64,000 nucleotides of DNA from Streblospio benedicti (taxonomy: Eukaryota; Annelida; Polychaeta; Spionida; Spionidae). The position numbers and the translations under genes are program-made. Below are positions 37,665 through 50,379 of this stretch, piece by piece. The first letter of the stretch is position 1. Each line of letters starts with the position of its first letter. Below the pieces are notes generated by a model. The model had not been told where the DNA came from, made no database searches, and was given only the letters and a program-made list of their open reading frames with translations. The DNA is taken from NCBI GenBank assembly GCA_019095985.1, contig CM032667.1, forward strand, positions 40,651,826 to 40,715,825, given 5' to 3'.

Positions 37665-38163
37665 GGAAACATTGCACATTAAATTGTTTGTGTAGGTTAA
37701 GCCCCACGGATCTAAGTTTTGATGTTAAATGGCTTCGATTTTTGTTCAAACAGAGGGTACGTAGATTTTTTTTAAGAAAAGGAAATATGGTTACAATCTG
37801 AATATTGGATCACGGGAGTAAATATAAATACAATGTATATGACCATATATGTATGCTAAAAAAATGCAATCAAAATCCAATCCAAATTGTGATTACAATA
37901 AAAAGAGATATGGGTCTTAAATTTTCAACACGGGATTTTCAAACAGATAAAAAAAAGAGGTTCTTAAAGTCTGTCCATGAATAGGGGAGGGGGGTGGGTG
38001 GGCGAGGAAGACGGGCATAATGGCATATGATATGATATTATGCGTACGAATCTGGGAACAACCCGCCTCATTCAACAATGGTCATCCTTTGCGTTGCATT
38101 GTAGCATGCATTTTTTTCTGCGCCACTTGTACTCGAGAGGTGAAGTCAGTAATGTATTGTATA

Positions 38164-38238
38164 TTAGCCTCGTTCAACCAGACTCTGTATTGTATGAAAT
38201 GAGCGCCGCCATTACAGAGTCTGGTTGATCGAGACTAA
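38164..38238. mobile_element. 75-bp palindromic mini-element
   Basis: TTAGCCTCGTTCAACCAGAC... pairs with ...GTCTGGTTGATCGAGACTAA across a short GAGCGCCGCC-containing loop; the arms contain an 18-bp near-perfect inverted repeat. A half copy sits at 6581. Confidence 0.65.
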
Positions 38239-39246
38239 TTGTATATATATTGTTAAGCGTGTAACGTTTTTTCCCCACGTGATTTACCCAGAATCCTTAC
38301 GTTATACGTATGAGCATCAATCGTTTCTACGAATAACGTACATTAGTGAACACCCTGCTTGTAGAAGCAAGACTATGAAGTGATATAATGATGGATTAAT
38401 ATTTACCAGATAACAGATCTGGGTTTATTTTTCTTTCGTTAAATTCATCAATAATTGACTTTAGCTTCTTCTTCTTTTTTTCTTTCGCTCACAATGGGAC
38501 TAAACTAGAAAATGTGGGACAAAAATGTCAAGCAAGAGAGGTAAGAAAAAGAAATAACTTCTATCTAAACAACAGTAAGATATGCATATCAAATTAAATC
38601 AAATTTATTGCAGCGTATAAACATAGTACACAGTAGTTCACAAAGGTTTGTTTTACAGTGAAGTTATAACAAGAATGAACCAACTTCCTAAGTAAGTTAT
38701 AGCATTGCAAAATATTAGTTTACAAAAAGGATAACTGGAATATACCATAAATGGCATACATGCTATAACGCTGACAATGAAAACGCTACGAAAAGGTTAT
38801 TCAACACGAATTTTGCACCATCGTGACGTGTTTTATAAGCAAATGATATTATAATTATATAGTTTGGTCCAGTATCTTTGTGTATATGACTGTCCTACGT
38901 CTGTAGTGCGATTGGCTTGCGTCTAATTATCCAGATTATTGAAGCTGAATCCTCTATGGTATTGCAGCGATTATTAAGTGGCCCATTTTGTCATATCACC
39001 ATAGACTCTAAAAAATGAAAGTCACCGCTTCCCCCAGCCCCTTTAATCTCACTGACCAGAAGATTTTCTGAGCTAAATCTTCGTAATATCTATCTGAAGC
39101 TGCTACTTTTTAATGTTGATGCATTTAAAATTAGAGTCTAGCAAATGTGGTGATTGCACATGTCAATGCACCAGCTCACTTGCCAATGAGGCAAACAATG
39201 ACCTTATCTAAACTTAAAACACATTCATTTTGTTTCGCTGGTATAG

Positions 39247-42200
39247 TGAAAGACAAACGCCACCCAATCATCAGTAGCCATTCTGCGTGGGACGAACCAG
39301 GTGGAGACTGCATGTTCTGCTGTTTTAGCAGGAAAGGTGAGCCTCAATATCAAGGGCCACACACTATTGCTCTAAACCCGCTTTTGCCATTCTCTGATAA
39401 TATATAGTGTGAAGACTATGATCAAAACTTACTAAGCGGAATCTCAATTTTCTAACATGCAAATTCATTCATTACAGCTTTTTGATAGAACGTTGTCTGT
39501 GGGCAACAAGAGACCAAACCGTGTAAAAGCAGCTCTAGATTTTACATGATTGTTGTCATTGTTGCATTATGACTGCTGTTTTGACAGTAATGGTCATTTG
39601 GTGACTGCCAGTGTTGTCACGTGTTCTCGCCTTCCCTCTGCTGTAGATCGTAGGCGTGGAAGAGTGACGGCGCACAACACGCCCATGTACTACAACGACG
39701 CACCACTGTCCATCATTATGGAGGAGTCAGAATTCTCGATCAGCACGAGGGGCAGTGTACGGGCAAGTGGACATCTCTTTCTGTCTATGTGTGGTCGTAT
39801 GCAGGTTTGGTGGGGCCCTGTGGGCACCCCTCATGCCCTGTTTTTCAACCAAGATAATTCATTTTCATGGGATTTTCGGCATGTCCACTTCGATCGCTCG
39901 TATAAAATTCATAGATCCCTTACTGACCTTCCCTTTTCCGAAAACCGGGATCTGCCATTGTGGGTGGCTCTTTGTTTACCTATCTGCATGTTAGTCTTGT
40001 ATGCAGAGGGTCTCTGACTATTTGTCCGCCCGCCTGCAAGACAATTGGCTGGCTGGCAGGCAGGCAGGCAGACTGGCTTGCTTGCTTGCTTGCTGGCTGG
40101 CTGGCTTGCTGGCTGGCTGTGAATCTCTCTGTATATTTGTCTACCTGTATAATAGTTTGTGTGTCTGCAATTGTCTGCTTGTACAGTTTGAACCGTGTAT
40201 GCCTGACAATGTGTCTGCTCATCTGACTGTCTAATGTCTTTTCCAGGATGATCAGATGTCAGTACCAAGTCACATTAGAACAGCGTCAGTCAAATCGGCT
40301 GGACCCAATAAGCAGTCCAACCTTAAGGTAACCATATATAAAACATTCTTTTATTATGATAACCAACCTTAAGTGCACGGATATTGCCTAACAATATTAT
40401 AACTATCAACATTTCAAAGCTATGCCATGCTTGATAGTATAGCATGAAATCTAACTGAGTTGTAAGATACTTTAATCTAAATTGATTGTTGATTCCCAAT
40501 TTCTTTAATATTTTCCTATGAATGATTAACACATCACAGTATTTGACAGACGTCTTTTTATATTAAGGGCGTGGAGAGTTCATCTGGGTCGAGGATTAAT
40601 AGGAGTTCAAAAACTTCTTTTCGAGAGAAATTACGGAACTATTCTGCAAAGCACCACAAAAAAGAAAATGACAGCAGAAATATTGAAGCTACAGAACTAG
40701 AAGAACCTACAGTACTAGAACTTATAAGTAGTAGCAACCAACGAGTAGAAAGAAATGTCAACAGAACCTTATGTTACAACAAATCACCACAACTATCCTG
40801 TAATAACAATAACATTGGTGCTGGTAATGAGTCTTCATCTGATGATGATGGTCATAAAGATGATGACGCGTCACGAAGGTCAGTGAATTCGAAACAAAAG
40901 TCACCAACAAACTCCCCTGGTGAAGCAGCAACATCAAAAGCAGAAGTCAAGGAACAAAATGGAAATAAGAATGCATCCTCTCCACTCTCTTCTCCACACG
41001 CTTCCCCACACGCTTCTCCACACAGCTCTCATTCTGATCTTCCCCAGAAATCGAGTAGTGCCAAATCCCTCAGTCCAGCGCTTTCTCCAAATGACTCAGA
41101 GGAATCCTTCAAAGGACATCGGAATTTGTCAAAGAGATCGATTAAACCAATTCCTGAAGAAACAATCTCTGGTAATCGATTGGAAAATGAGCGATCAAAA
41201 AGAGGTTCAAGAAAAAATAATCTTTCTGACTCAGATGTCTCTATTAAGTCATTCTTCAGCCATAGGGACAGCTTGGAAAGCATGGGATCTTCTTTGGCCA
41301 GCATCGTTCGCAGAAGGTCCAGTGGCGCCAGTCGTCCCGTGCACCACAAGTTGAGCAAGACAAGCTCAAGGGATAAACCAAGGTTAACTGAGGAGATTAC
41401 CCCATTATCTATGAAATCCGACCCATCTGTGAGCTCAGTATCATCGGCTACTAGATCTAAATCGCGAGGACCATCGTCTTCCAAAAAATCACGTAAACCT
41501 ATGAAATCGAAGTCACCACCACCTAAATCGCCGACACAATCAGCTTCATCAATTCCACCCAAATCACCGGACTCTTTGCCAAAGTCAAAGTCACCAGCAC
41601 CATCTCCGAGCTCTAAATCCCCAACGTCTTCCCCAAAGTCCAAATCACCTGTTCCATCTGCATCAACATTGTCAAACCCACCTGCTAAGGCTCAAGGAAC
41701 ATCAAAATCCTCCTCGAAATCTGGGTCAAAGCCGCCATCACCTTCTCGGTCTGTATTTTCTGTTATATTGTTTGTCTTTGACATAGAGTTAAAATTGCCT
41801 TATCCTATTAGTACACTTTTCCAATTTGATTGTTATTTAGTAGTTGATAATAATTACTAGTTATGATAAACTGTGACAAGTATGGAAAAAAACCTCACCT
41901 CATATGTTCAGGGAAGCTCTTCATGATGCAAACACATATTACCATGCTCATTTTAAAACAGTTGTGTGACGTTCGTCTCACTCCATCCATTAACCTGGTT
42001 ATGTTTTATGTACAGACTCATTAATATGTAATCATGCATTTTGATTTGTAACGTCAGGTCCAAGTCACCCGTTCAGTCTACCTCGAACTCAGCATCAGCA
42101 GGAAAAGGAGGAGGAAAAAGCCGTGGAAGAGGAGGTGGAGGTAGAGATGGTGGTGGACAGTCCGCTCCCTCTTCCGCCGTCCAATCAGCATCCTCAGTGA

Positions 42201-45200
42201 GATCGGCAGGGTCAAGAGGCTCGCGAGGCTACCTCATCACCAGGCCACAGTTTGAAGACTACTTCCGTGTGGTTAGCTTGTTCTGAATATATCTTTAAAA
42301 ACTACCTGGTGTCTCAATCTGTTTTCATGTTACACTTCTCACGCTGAAGAAAATGTACAATAGAAATTCTCATTAGTGTTTGTAATTAGGATAATTAGAA
42401 TGATACGGGTATTTCTTCCAGGTGCCTGAGTCTGAAATCCCTGCCTACATTGCCTCTCTTACGGAGCACCTACGGACCGACTATCTGGTAAACTCCAAAT
42501 ACCTGCGAGACTACTACCGTAATGAAATCAACGAAGAGGAGAATTCAAACTACTTTGATGGACTCAATACTGTGATCAGTGCCGTGGAGTACCTGAAGGA
42601 AATTAAGGAACATGGGCAACCAAAACCAGGCAACTGTCGCTTTTTATGATGTATTGTTTGTACATGCCTGTTAGTCTTTATTCAACAATCTAATCAACAA
42701 TCTAGCAATCTATTCAACAATCTAATCAACACATGAAATCAAACCAACACATGAAATTACATGTTATCTACTATATGTACCTGCTACCTTAGCCGCTAGT
42801 ATACCCGGCGCTGCTCGGGTTGAAACTGAAGAGATCCGGAACACATTAAATCCTCCTCCCTCCCCATCCTTCCCTCTGCACCTCTTCTCAACGTGTGGTC
42901 TCTCACACCAGCTCCCGTCAGAATACAGGTCTGTGACGGATAGAATACACCTCCATCACCTTCCTCCCATTGGCATAAGTCATAGTCATATACACACTAC
43001 ACGTATATTGCAATGATTGAACCCTCTAATATCCCTCCCACCAGCTTCTGCTACCCCTGATTAACATGTGTGGAACAGATTAAATGTTCCACCCTCTTCT
43101 ACCCTTCATTCGGCCGCCACCCCCTCTTCTCTCCCCAACCCTCTCTACGCCATCCCCATATAAACAAGTCCAGATAAGTCTAAATGCATCTCCATCACAC
43201 CCTTCCTACTGCTCGGGTTTGAAACATGAAATCTGGAACAGAGTAAATGCTCCTCCCTTCCCCTACCTTCCTCACCAACATATCATCTGCCACCACCCCT
43301 CAACAAATCTGGGCTGGAACAGACATCGATCGGTCCCCCATCGCTCACAACAGCTCCCGTCAGTATACAGGTGTGGGACAGATTAAATACACCTCCATCA
43401 CTTTCCTTCCATCGTCATATGTGACAGACATATACACACTACATGTATATGACAATGATTGATCCGTCTAATACCCCCCCCCAGCTACTGCTCGGGTTGC
43501 AACTGATTAGATCTGGAGCAGATTAAATGCTCCCATCTTCACCTCATTTCATCACAACCAACCATAATCCCTCACCCCCCAACCACCACCACCTCAGCCC
43601 AACATGAACACACACAGACTTTCTGCACCCCTCCACAATATAGGTGAATGTACTGTGACGTGCAACGTACGTTTGACTTACACAAATGTTTTTTACGTAG
43701 TTTAAAAAAACATGGCGCTGTAAGCAGCATGACATTACTTGTAAAAAATCCCTTTTCTTGTTTTTATCATTAAAACCAATTTATTTGGTTTGAAATGTGA
43801 CATTATAACGACCACAAAGCTGTCCTGACTGCATACACATAATTTGGAGTGTGTACGTCTTGTGGTTAAAAAGCCTGTTCTGATACAAAAAATCGCTTCT
43901 TCCTTTATATAGATCTATATAGATTAGTCTTTTCTGCTGTTGTTTTGATTGTGCCCCTAGATATGCATATATTATGAAGAATGCTTATTATAGTCAACAT
44001 ATTTTGAAAGTGATATTGTAGCTGCTAAGAAAATGTAAATCTATTTTGGTCATGCAAAAGTATCTACTTTAGATAAAGTATCATACAAGGTGTGAATCTG
44101 ACAGAATGTTTATGATTCATTATGTTTCTGCTGCAGGTTCATCCAGCAAAGAGAAAACATCAGCCAGTTCTTCTCCTGGCACCAAAAGTCCTGGAACTAG
44201 GTTATTGATTTAAGTTATTTAATATTTGTAAAGTAGTAAAAACAAAGCATATATCACGTTTTAGTAAAACTGATCTTAATATTTGCTTTTGCATATCGTG
44301 GGCCTATCGTACGACTATAAAGTTATTTGAAGTAATTTTGCAATAAACAAAGCTATGTATATTTGCCCAGCTTTGTTAACATATTTGTCTTCACACATAA
44401 CTCTGCACTGCACAACAATGATTTTGTTTTGCCGATTCCAGGAGTGCAGAAAACTCAAGTACACCTACGAAAGAAAAGTCACCACCATCTAAATCTCCGA
44501 CACAATCAACTTCATCTATACCATCCAAAACCATACTGTCCAACCCACCTGCTCAGCCCCAAGGATCGTCACAGTCTCTAAGTAAAACACAGAAAGACAA
44601 TTCTAAAGAGTCCATAGATCCAACAGCAGCAGGTAGCTCAACTGGATCCATTAACACACCCAAATCGGACACATCAGAGAGGTCTGTGAGAACAGATAAA
44701 CCATCTACGGAGTCGGTGAATCTGAGGAGAGGTGATAGCTCGGATGATTCAGCGGCTCGTGCCAAGGAGAGACGTAATGACCAGAGGAGTGATGATGTGA
44801 AAGTGACTACAGTCCAAGCGCGTACAGTGAATTTAGTGCATACAGTGACTACAACACGGACTACAACTCGGACTACAACACGGACTACAGCGATGACAAT
44901 CGCAGCCCAGGCTCTGCTGAGCCGGAATGTCCATGCAAATACGCTAGGTCGCAAGAGCATTACGATGATGATGGTCAGTTATCATTTATTTTGAGGGGTT
45001 TCAATATACATTGATTATGTTAAGTGTTTACTATTTGAATGTTTCACATGAAAAATTGCATTGTTTATTATAAAAACAAAACAAAAACAAACAAACAAAA
45101 ACAATCAACAATGCTTCATTGAACCATAGTTGCCTCCAACTCATGCATAGGTATGTTTGTTTAGTTTGTAAGGGTATAAATGGTTATATTATATTCCGTG

Positions 45201-48200
45201 GGTTCCGGTTCGTTAACCCTCTACAGGTTGCATCGTTTGAGCTAGGAGGCTCAAATTTGGCATGCCGGTTGGAAATGGTGACCACAAGAACCCTATTTTA
45301 CTAGGGGCCCAAACGGTCAATATTTGGGTCAAATATTGATTTTTGACCATTATGATCACGTACATATTACAATAATATTAATGAATGCACAGTTACAGTT
45401 CAATATATTCTATTAGCTGCAAAGTAGGCTGTTTAGAGCTGTCTGGTGTAAAATCAATATTACTAGCATGACAAAGCCAATATATAGACAGCGGCTTTCT
45501 AGTGTTTTCCCAAGATTAAAACACTAGTTTGCCCCCACTGGGGTGGGGGGGGGCGCTTTTCATATAAGCAAGAGCTCCTACTAAATGCCAAAACACCTAA
45601 CAAAAAGAGTCAGTGGATAACATGATAGTTGTATGTTTCCAGGATATGATCAGGCGATGTCTGACACTGAGACTGTGGTCGTTCCCCTCCGTCGAACGCC
45701 AAGTGCACCAGACCATGTGGTGCCCGCCATCGTGTCACGCTCAGCACCAACTGTGGAAGGTAGTTTGCATAAGTGCCAGTTGTTGTAAAGGTCAAGCCCG
45801 TTGTGGCTAGTTAGTCATTGATTCTTTTAATAGCTGCCGTTATAAAGTCTAGAATAAAATCACATTTACGAAGAAGAATATCTATTTTAAAGTGAAAGAT
45901 TAGTACAATATGTTACATATAGATCATTTATGAAATTGAAAGTGAACAATATTTACAAATTGCATAAGCACAAAAGACTCCAACCCGCATTCATCCGGTC
46001 TCTCTCTCTGCCAGCATTGACAGGTGAGCGTCCACCAAAGAAGAAGCGAGAAAAGTTGTCAACCATCCTGAAGAGGAGCTATGCTCGGAAAGAAGCAATG
46101 GCTGCGCGGAAGAGCTCCAGCATCACGTACTCAGACCATGTCCAGGTATCAACTATGTCAATAAGCTAGCAGTCTACCACATTGGGCTTTTTTGCAAGAG
46201 CTTATAAAATGGTAATGATAATTGATCTGATTGGGTTTGCTCTGACTTGTATCTTTTAGATCTAGAAGCTGTTACTATTCTCACTTACTCTGCGGTTGTG
46301 TTATACACCTGAAATATGACCACTGAGTATGTAGTAGTAATCTAGGGAGTCGCCATGTGTAAATATCGCCCTGTAAACCATCTGATGTCACTTCTTTCGT
46401 CAGAAGGGACCATTATGATACAGTGTTTATATAGGTATGCATTGTCAATGCTCATTTGCCACTTCCACTTCAGGTGAAGAGTTTTGAGATTGAGGAAGGT
46501 GCTCGCCTGAACCCTGTGCCGAAGGCTGCTGACCGAGCTGAGGCTCGCGAGGCTCACAGAAGAGAGATGGGCGGCCCGGGTCGCCGCTGGCGCATAGACG
46601 AGAAACTGTGGGGTGAGGACATGGACAATACAAAGACTGAGCAACAGGTAAGACGGGGGCGAAAAAAGCTCCAGGTTTAAAGTGGAATTAAAGACAAGAT
46701 AGAAAATACAACATAACACATACAGAAATATATGTTCTATATAAATTTAGGACCTTTCCAAACGGAAATAAAGAGTTTTTGTTAGTTTGTGCTTCATTAA
46801 TATTGTGGAACTAGTTTTCACCCAGAGATGAAATGGCTGTTGTGAACGGGACGAGCTTGTTTTTGAAAAAAAAAATAAACAATTGTGTGTTGTTGTTAGT
46901 GTCAACTCAGCTGATATGCACATCAAAGATATTATAGAATTTTCTGTGATATCTTTGTGCATATTTACACTGGCTGAAGTTGACGTTTATTTTGAAAACA
47001 GGCCTGGAAACAAAGACGACACCTTGTATACTCTTAGTACACCAACTCATGTCCGCTCATATTTAGAAACAACTACGTACTGTACATATTTAAACACATA
47101 TAGGTGAGCAAAGCTGCCACATAGCCCAAACAAGGGTGGTGGAGGGGTAGAGGTGGTTAACCAAAATTACACAAAGGCTTACACAGTGTTAGTCAGTCTG
47201 CTGCAAAGGCCCAAATGAGGCTGAAGTATCTAAATGGTCTCTAAGGTGAACTTGCAGTAAACTGATGTCAACACTCTAAAGACAATTGAGGTCTCAGATA
47301 CCCATTGCGCAAAGCGAAAAAGTAGTTTTTAATGTGATAAAAATTATTATTAGTTCTGTCATGATGGACGAGTGTTATTAAGTGGTTGGCGATTTAGTGA
47401 CAGAGATGTCTTGTCTCAACAGTTACTTTATGGTATGGTCCTATATGTTTGTAATTGATTAAGTCATTGTGTTTGACAAAGAAGATGATATGATTATGAT
47501 ACTTGTTGACTTATGACAAGAAAAATGAATTGTGAAATTATAGATCTATCATGATTATGGTTTTGTGCATTGCAATCATCTACATGTATCTTTCTTACAT
47601 GTATCTTTCTTAGAAAGATGCATATTCAAAGCTTGTAAAATGTGTCTCTCAATTACGCATATATATGAAAAGGTGTTGAATTTGCCAGCAATTTTTGCTT
47701 CAGGTTAAACCACTGTTTACCCAATTCATGTTTTATCAAATATGTTGTTATTGAACTTCATTATCGTTCAAAAGAGACATAAAATACCAAAACAACCTCT
47801 TCAGACAATGTCACACACTACACTACGCCCCAGTCTGCCAACCACGAATTTTAACCTCTGGCAATTTATAGTAAAGAAGTGGATGTGATATACATCGGTC
47901 AAAGATGTTATGCACCCCCCCCCCCCCCGAGCAATGCATCCGTGAATATGGCAAAACACAATGATTAAAATATCAAAGCTGACTTGTTTTCAAATATGAG
48001 CACTGCAGTTTCTAGACCTCCTAGCTCTGTATGTGTTTGCGTGTTCCAGCGCATTGAGGCCCTGTACCGGCAGTGGCGCGAGCAGGCGGAGCGGCGCCAG
48101 CAGGCCGCCATGCGCCGGGCGCAGAAGGAGGAGGAGGATGAGGATGAAGACAGCGAAGAATATAGCGATGAGGACCGCCCAGGACCCAGTCAATCTGCGG

Positions 48201-49562
48201 GTAAATTGACATGTTTGAAGCACTAGCAGACCCGAGTGGCGCAGGGAATAAAGGTTTTGTCCCCCTAAAGAACGTGTATCGTAGATTGTTTTTTTTTTTT
48301 TTTAAATTGCAGTAGCCGTTCGTGCATGCATACAAAAGCAATAAAAATCCTTCTTTCCGCACATTTGTTCTGACGTCCTGGATAACAGGTGTTGTTGGAT
48401 CATTGAATATTTGTTGTTGTTAGGTTTAGGTATGTATAAGTAACAATAAGAGAGGAAAAATTGCGTTATGTGAAGATGTGCAAAACGATGAAGCTTTCTA
48501 GGCTAATATTCCTTGTAGAATTTAAGTCAGATTTGAATAAGGCAATTTGAATAGCACTAAGAGAAAGAAATGAAAGGATTTTGGTTGTTGTTGGGAAAAT
48601 GTACTGTTTGAAGGTACAACACATGTTTATAAACGATATAGGTCAAAATCAGATTGGAAAGCGGACACCACCGTAATGCCGATTAAAATGTCATTAGGCT
48701 TTCTATTCTATATTGAAACACGCAGCCTCATCTTGAGGTGTGGCACTAGACCACACCTCGCATAGTGAACGGAACCGAGCAGTCTAGGGGACCCTACTCT
48801 CTGCGGGGATTGCTATGCAGCGAGGAGTCTGAGCATGATAGCTGCTGAATAAACATCTAGAACATACCGTGCTACTACAAATGGTGGAGATGTCGGGGAT
48901 TGAACCCGAGACCTTTCACACAAATTTGTGGACGTTCTCATCTTCCCAGCCTACATTTATCTGGCGAATTGATTTTCATACATACCCATATATGCTCAAA
49001 CTACGTTGCCTCAAGCACACTTCATCCAAATTTTGCCTGGTTAGCTAAAGTTTAACTTTCCTGGACCTCCTAATTTAGTCTTAGACCACCTTCCACTTCA
49101 ATTCCGAATTCAAAACAAATCACTCACAACAAGCTTGCAAAATACACCTTCAATTTTGCAGACAACAGGCCCATGTCCATGTGGTCGCAGTCCTACTCAG
49201 CCTCGGATGGCAGTGCTCCAGGCACCAGCCACGCTTCGCCAGCTGCTAGCTCTGCAACCGCTGGTCGGGGCGTAGTCCAGCACGTGCCCCCACCGGTGCA
49301 GCAGCCACAGCAGCCCTATGTGGGCCCCCACCTTAACATCGGTCCCCCACAGCCCCACATTCCACCACACCGGGCACCTCCACCACCGTCACCCGTGTCC
49401 GCATGGGGTTCTTCATCTCCTGAGCCACCACCTGTGCCACCACCAGAACAACCCACAGTGCCATCCGCGTCCCAACAACAGCGCGTGACTCCACCTCCAA
49501 TGGTGCGACGTGCTTTTGTGTATAAGAATTTCCTTCAGAAGCAGAAGAAGCCGCCGCGCTGA
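39247..49562 (+). CDS. 13-exon large disordered Ser/Pro/Lys-rich protein
   Basis: Exons 39247-39336, 39647-39762, 40247-40327, 40568-41748, 42058-42271, 42422-42629, 44137-44200, 44442-44973, 45643-45759, 46024-46145, 46474-46647, 48050-48200, 49162-49562. The phases chain throughout, giving about 1150 aa, 5' partial. The N-terminal part has a CMFCCF cluster (a possible palmitoylation site). Exon 4 is Ser-rich with many KSP/SPKSKSP repeats (kinase-type sites), exon 5 has an RG/GGR tract, and exon 6 encodes a more globular helical segment (IPAYIASLTEHLRTDYL). Exon 8 has SDYNTD repeats, exon 10 a basic PPKKKREK, exons 11-12 a charged helix (EALYRQWREQAERRQQ) and acidic stretch, and exon 13 is Pro/Gln-rich. 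Exon 8 needs one more A at 44800-44802. Introns 2 and 6 use GC donors; reading on past the second ends the protein at CRFL, stop 42647-42649. AATAAA at 50366-50371. No catalytic domain; scaffold or channel tail are possibilities. Confidence 0.75.
40045..40120. repeat. GGCT/GGCA tetranucleotide microsatellite
   Basis: Runs of GGCT, GGCA and TTGC tetramers within intron 2 of the large gene, close to its GC donor. Confidence 0.85.
42422..42649 (+). CDS. alternative short terminal exon ending in CRFL
   Basis: Read through the GC donor at 42630, exon 6 of the large gene continues five codons to a TGA at 42647-42649, ending KPGNCRFL. A Cys four from the end followed by an aromatic residue and Leu resembles a CaaL geranylgeranylation box. 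A short isoform would keep the KSP-rich and RG-rich parts and drop all downstream exons. Confidence 0.45.
   Translation: MPESEIPAYIASLTEHLRTDYLVNSKYLRDYYRNEINEEENSNYFDGLNTVISAVEYLKEIKEHGQPKPGNCRFL
42790..43600. repeat. degenerate long tandem repeat, about 280-400 bp units
   Basis: Within intron 6, phrases of the type CTGCTCGGGTTGAAACTG followed by GGAACAGATTAAATGCTCC recur at about 42811, 43208 and 43486. They are separated by pyrimidine-rich spacers and a CACACTACACGTATAT-type phrase. It is probably an old satellite or transposon array. Confidence 0.65.
48720..48960 (-). mobile_element. tRNA-Ala-derived SINE
   Basis: On the minus strand 48959-48882 is a degraded tRNA-Ala: ATGTAG near the 5' end, CGTCC and GTGTGAAAGGTC in the anticodon-arm side, a canonical B box (GGTTCAATCCCC) and a CATCTCCACCA 3' end including encoded CCA. 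The anticodon arm and A box are altered, so it is not a working tRNA. The sequence continues into a non-tRNA body containing a perfect 9-bp hairpin (GAGGTGTGG/CCACACCTC, 48735-48759). It lies in intron 12 of the large gene, antisense to it. Confidence 0.65.
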
Positions 49563-50379
49563 GTGGGGCGGGTGCAGGGTGGATGCGTCATTTTAGTGTT
49601 TGTTTATGGTATGTGATACGTTAAGTTTAATTTTGCAAGTTAAATATTTGCCACCCCAGTTCTATGGCAATATATGTGTAAGTGATGTGCCCTGAGATTT
49701 ACTGGGTGGAGTTTGTAAATTGTGATAAGGAAAGTGCAAAAATTAAAGGTCATGATGAAGAGAATTGAAATCGTCTCTACTGTATTGAGTTTTGTAAGGT
49801 TTTTTTTCACTGGTTATTGTTTTAGCACTGATATTATCTACACGGTGAAAAGGATACCGTGATTATATATGCAATACCCGGAGAGCATGACCTTGCCAAT
49901 AGTATAACAAATCTCTATAGACTTACAGAACCTTCATTTTCCCCTAGCGATTTCCACTTTACTCATTTATTTTGTGCGAGGCCAACATTCTCAAATGGCC
50001 TTATCAGTCACATTTTCTTTCCTATGTGTGTATGAATCTTGATGGCCATTCGTAATGCTCATAAAGTGTATGTTCTTTTTTTTATTTTAGGTCCCTTTAT
50101 GTGTGTGTCTGTCTGTTAAAAGCGGGAAACTTGATGAAACTGAAGCAAAAACCGGACCCGTGCAGGAGTCCACTACAGGACGGGTGGGAGAACATTGTGG
50201 GTTTCATTATTGTTCAATCTATAACTGTCAATTCTCTTTGTGAAAATATCAAGGTTTTACATATAGTTTTTTATGTTGTATCTAAATTTAAAAAACAAAA
50301 CAAAAACAGAATAAATATAGTTTTGATATTTGTGTTCATATTTACGTATATATTTAATTTGAAAAAATAAAGACTTGGA

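Noticed and set aside
39909-40268. Overlapping open frames rich in Ala/Ser/Gln on both strands
   Set aside because: Produced by the GGCT/GGCA tetranucleotide microsatellite in an intron.
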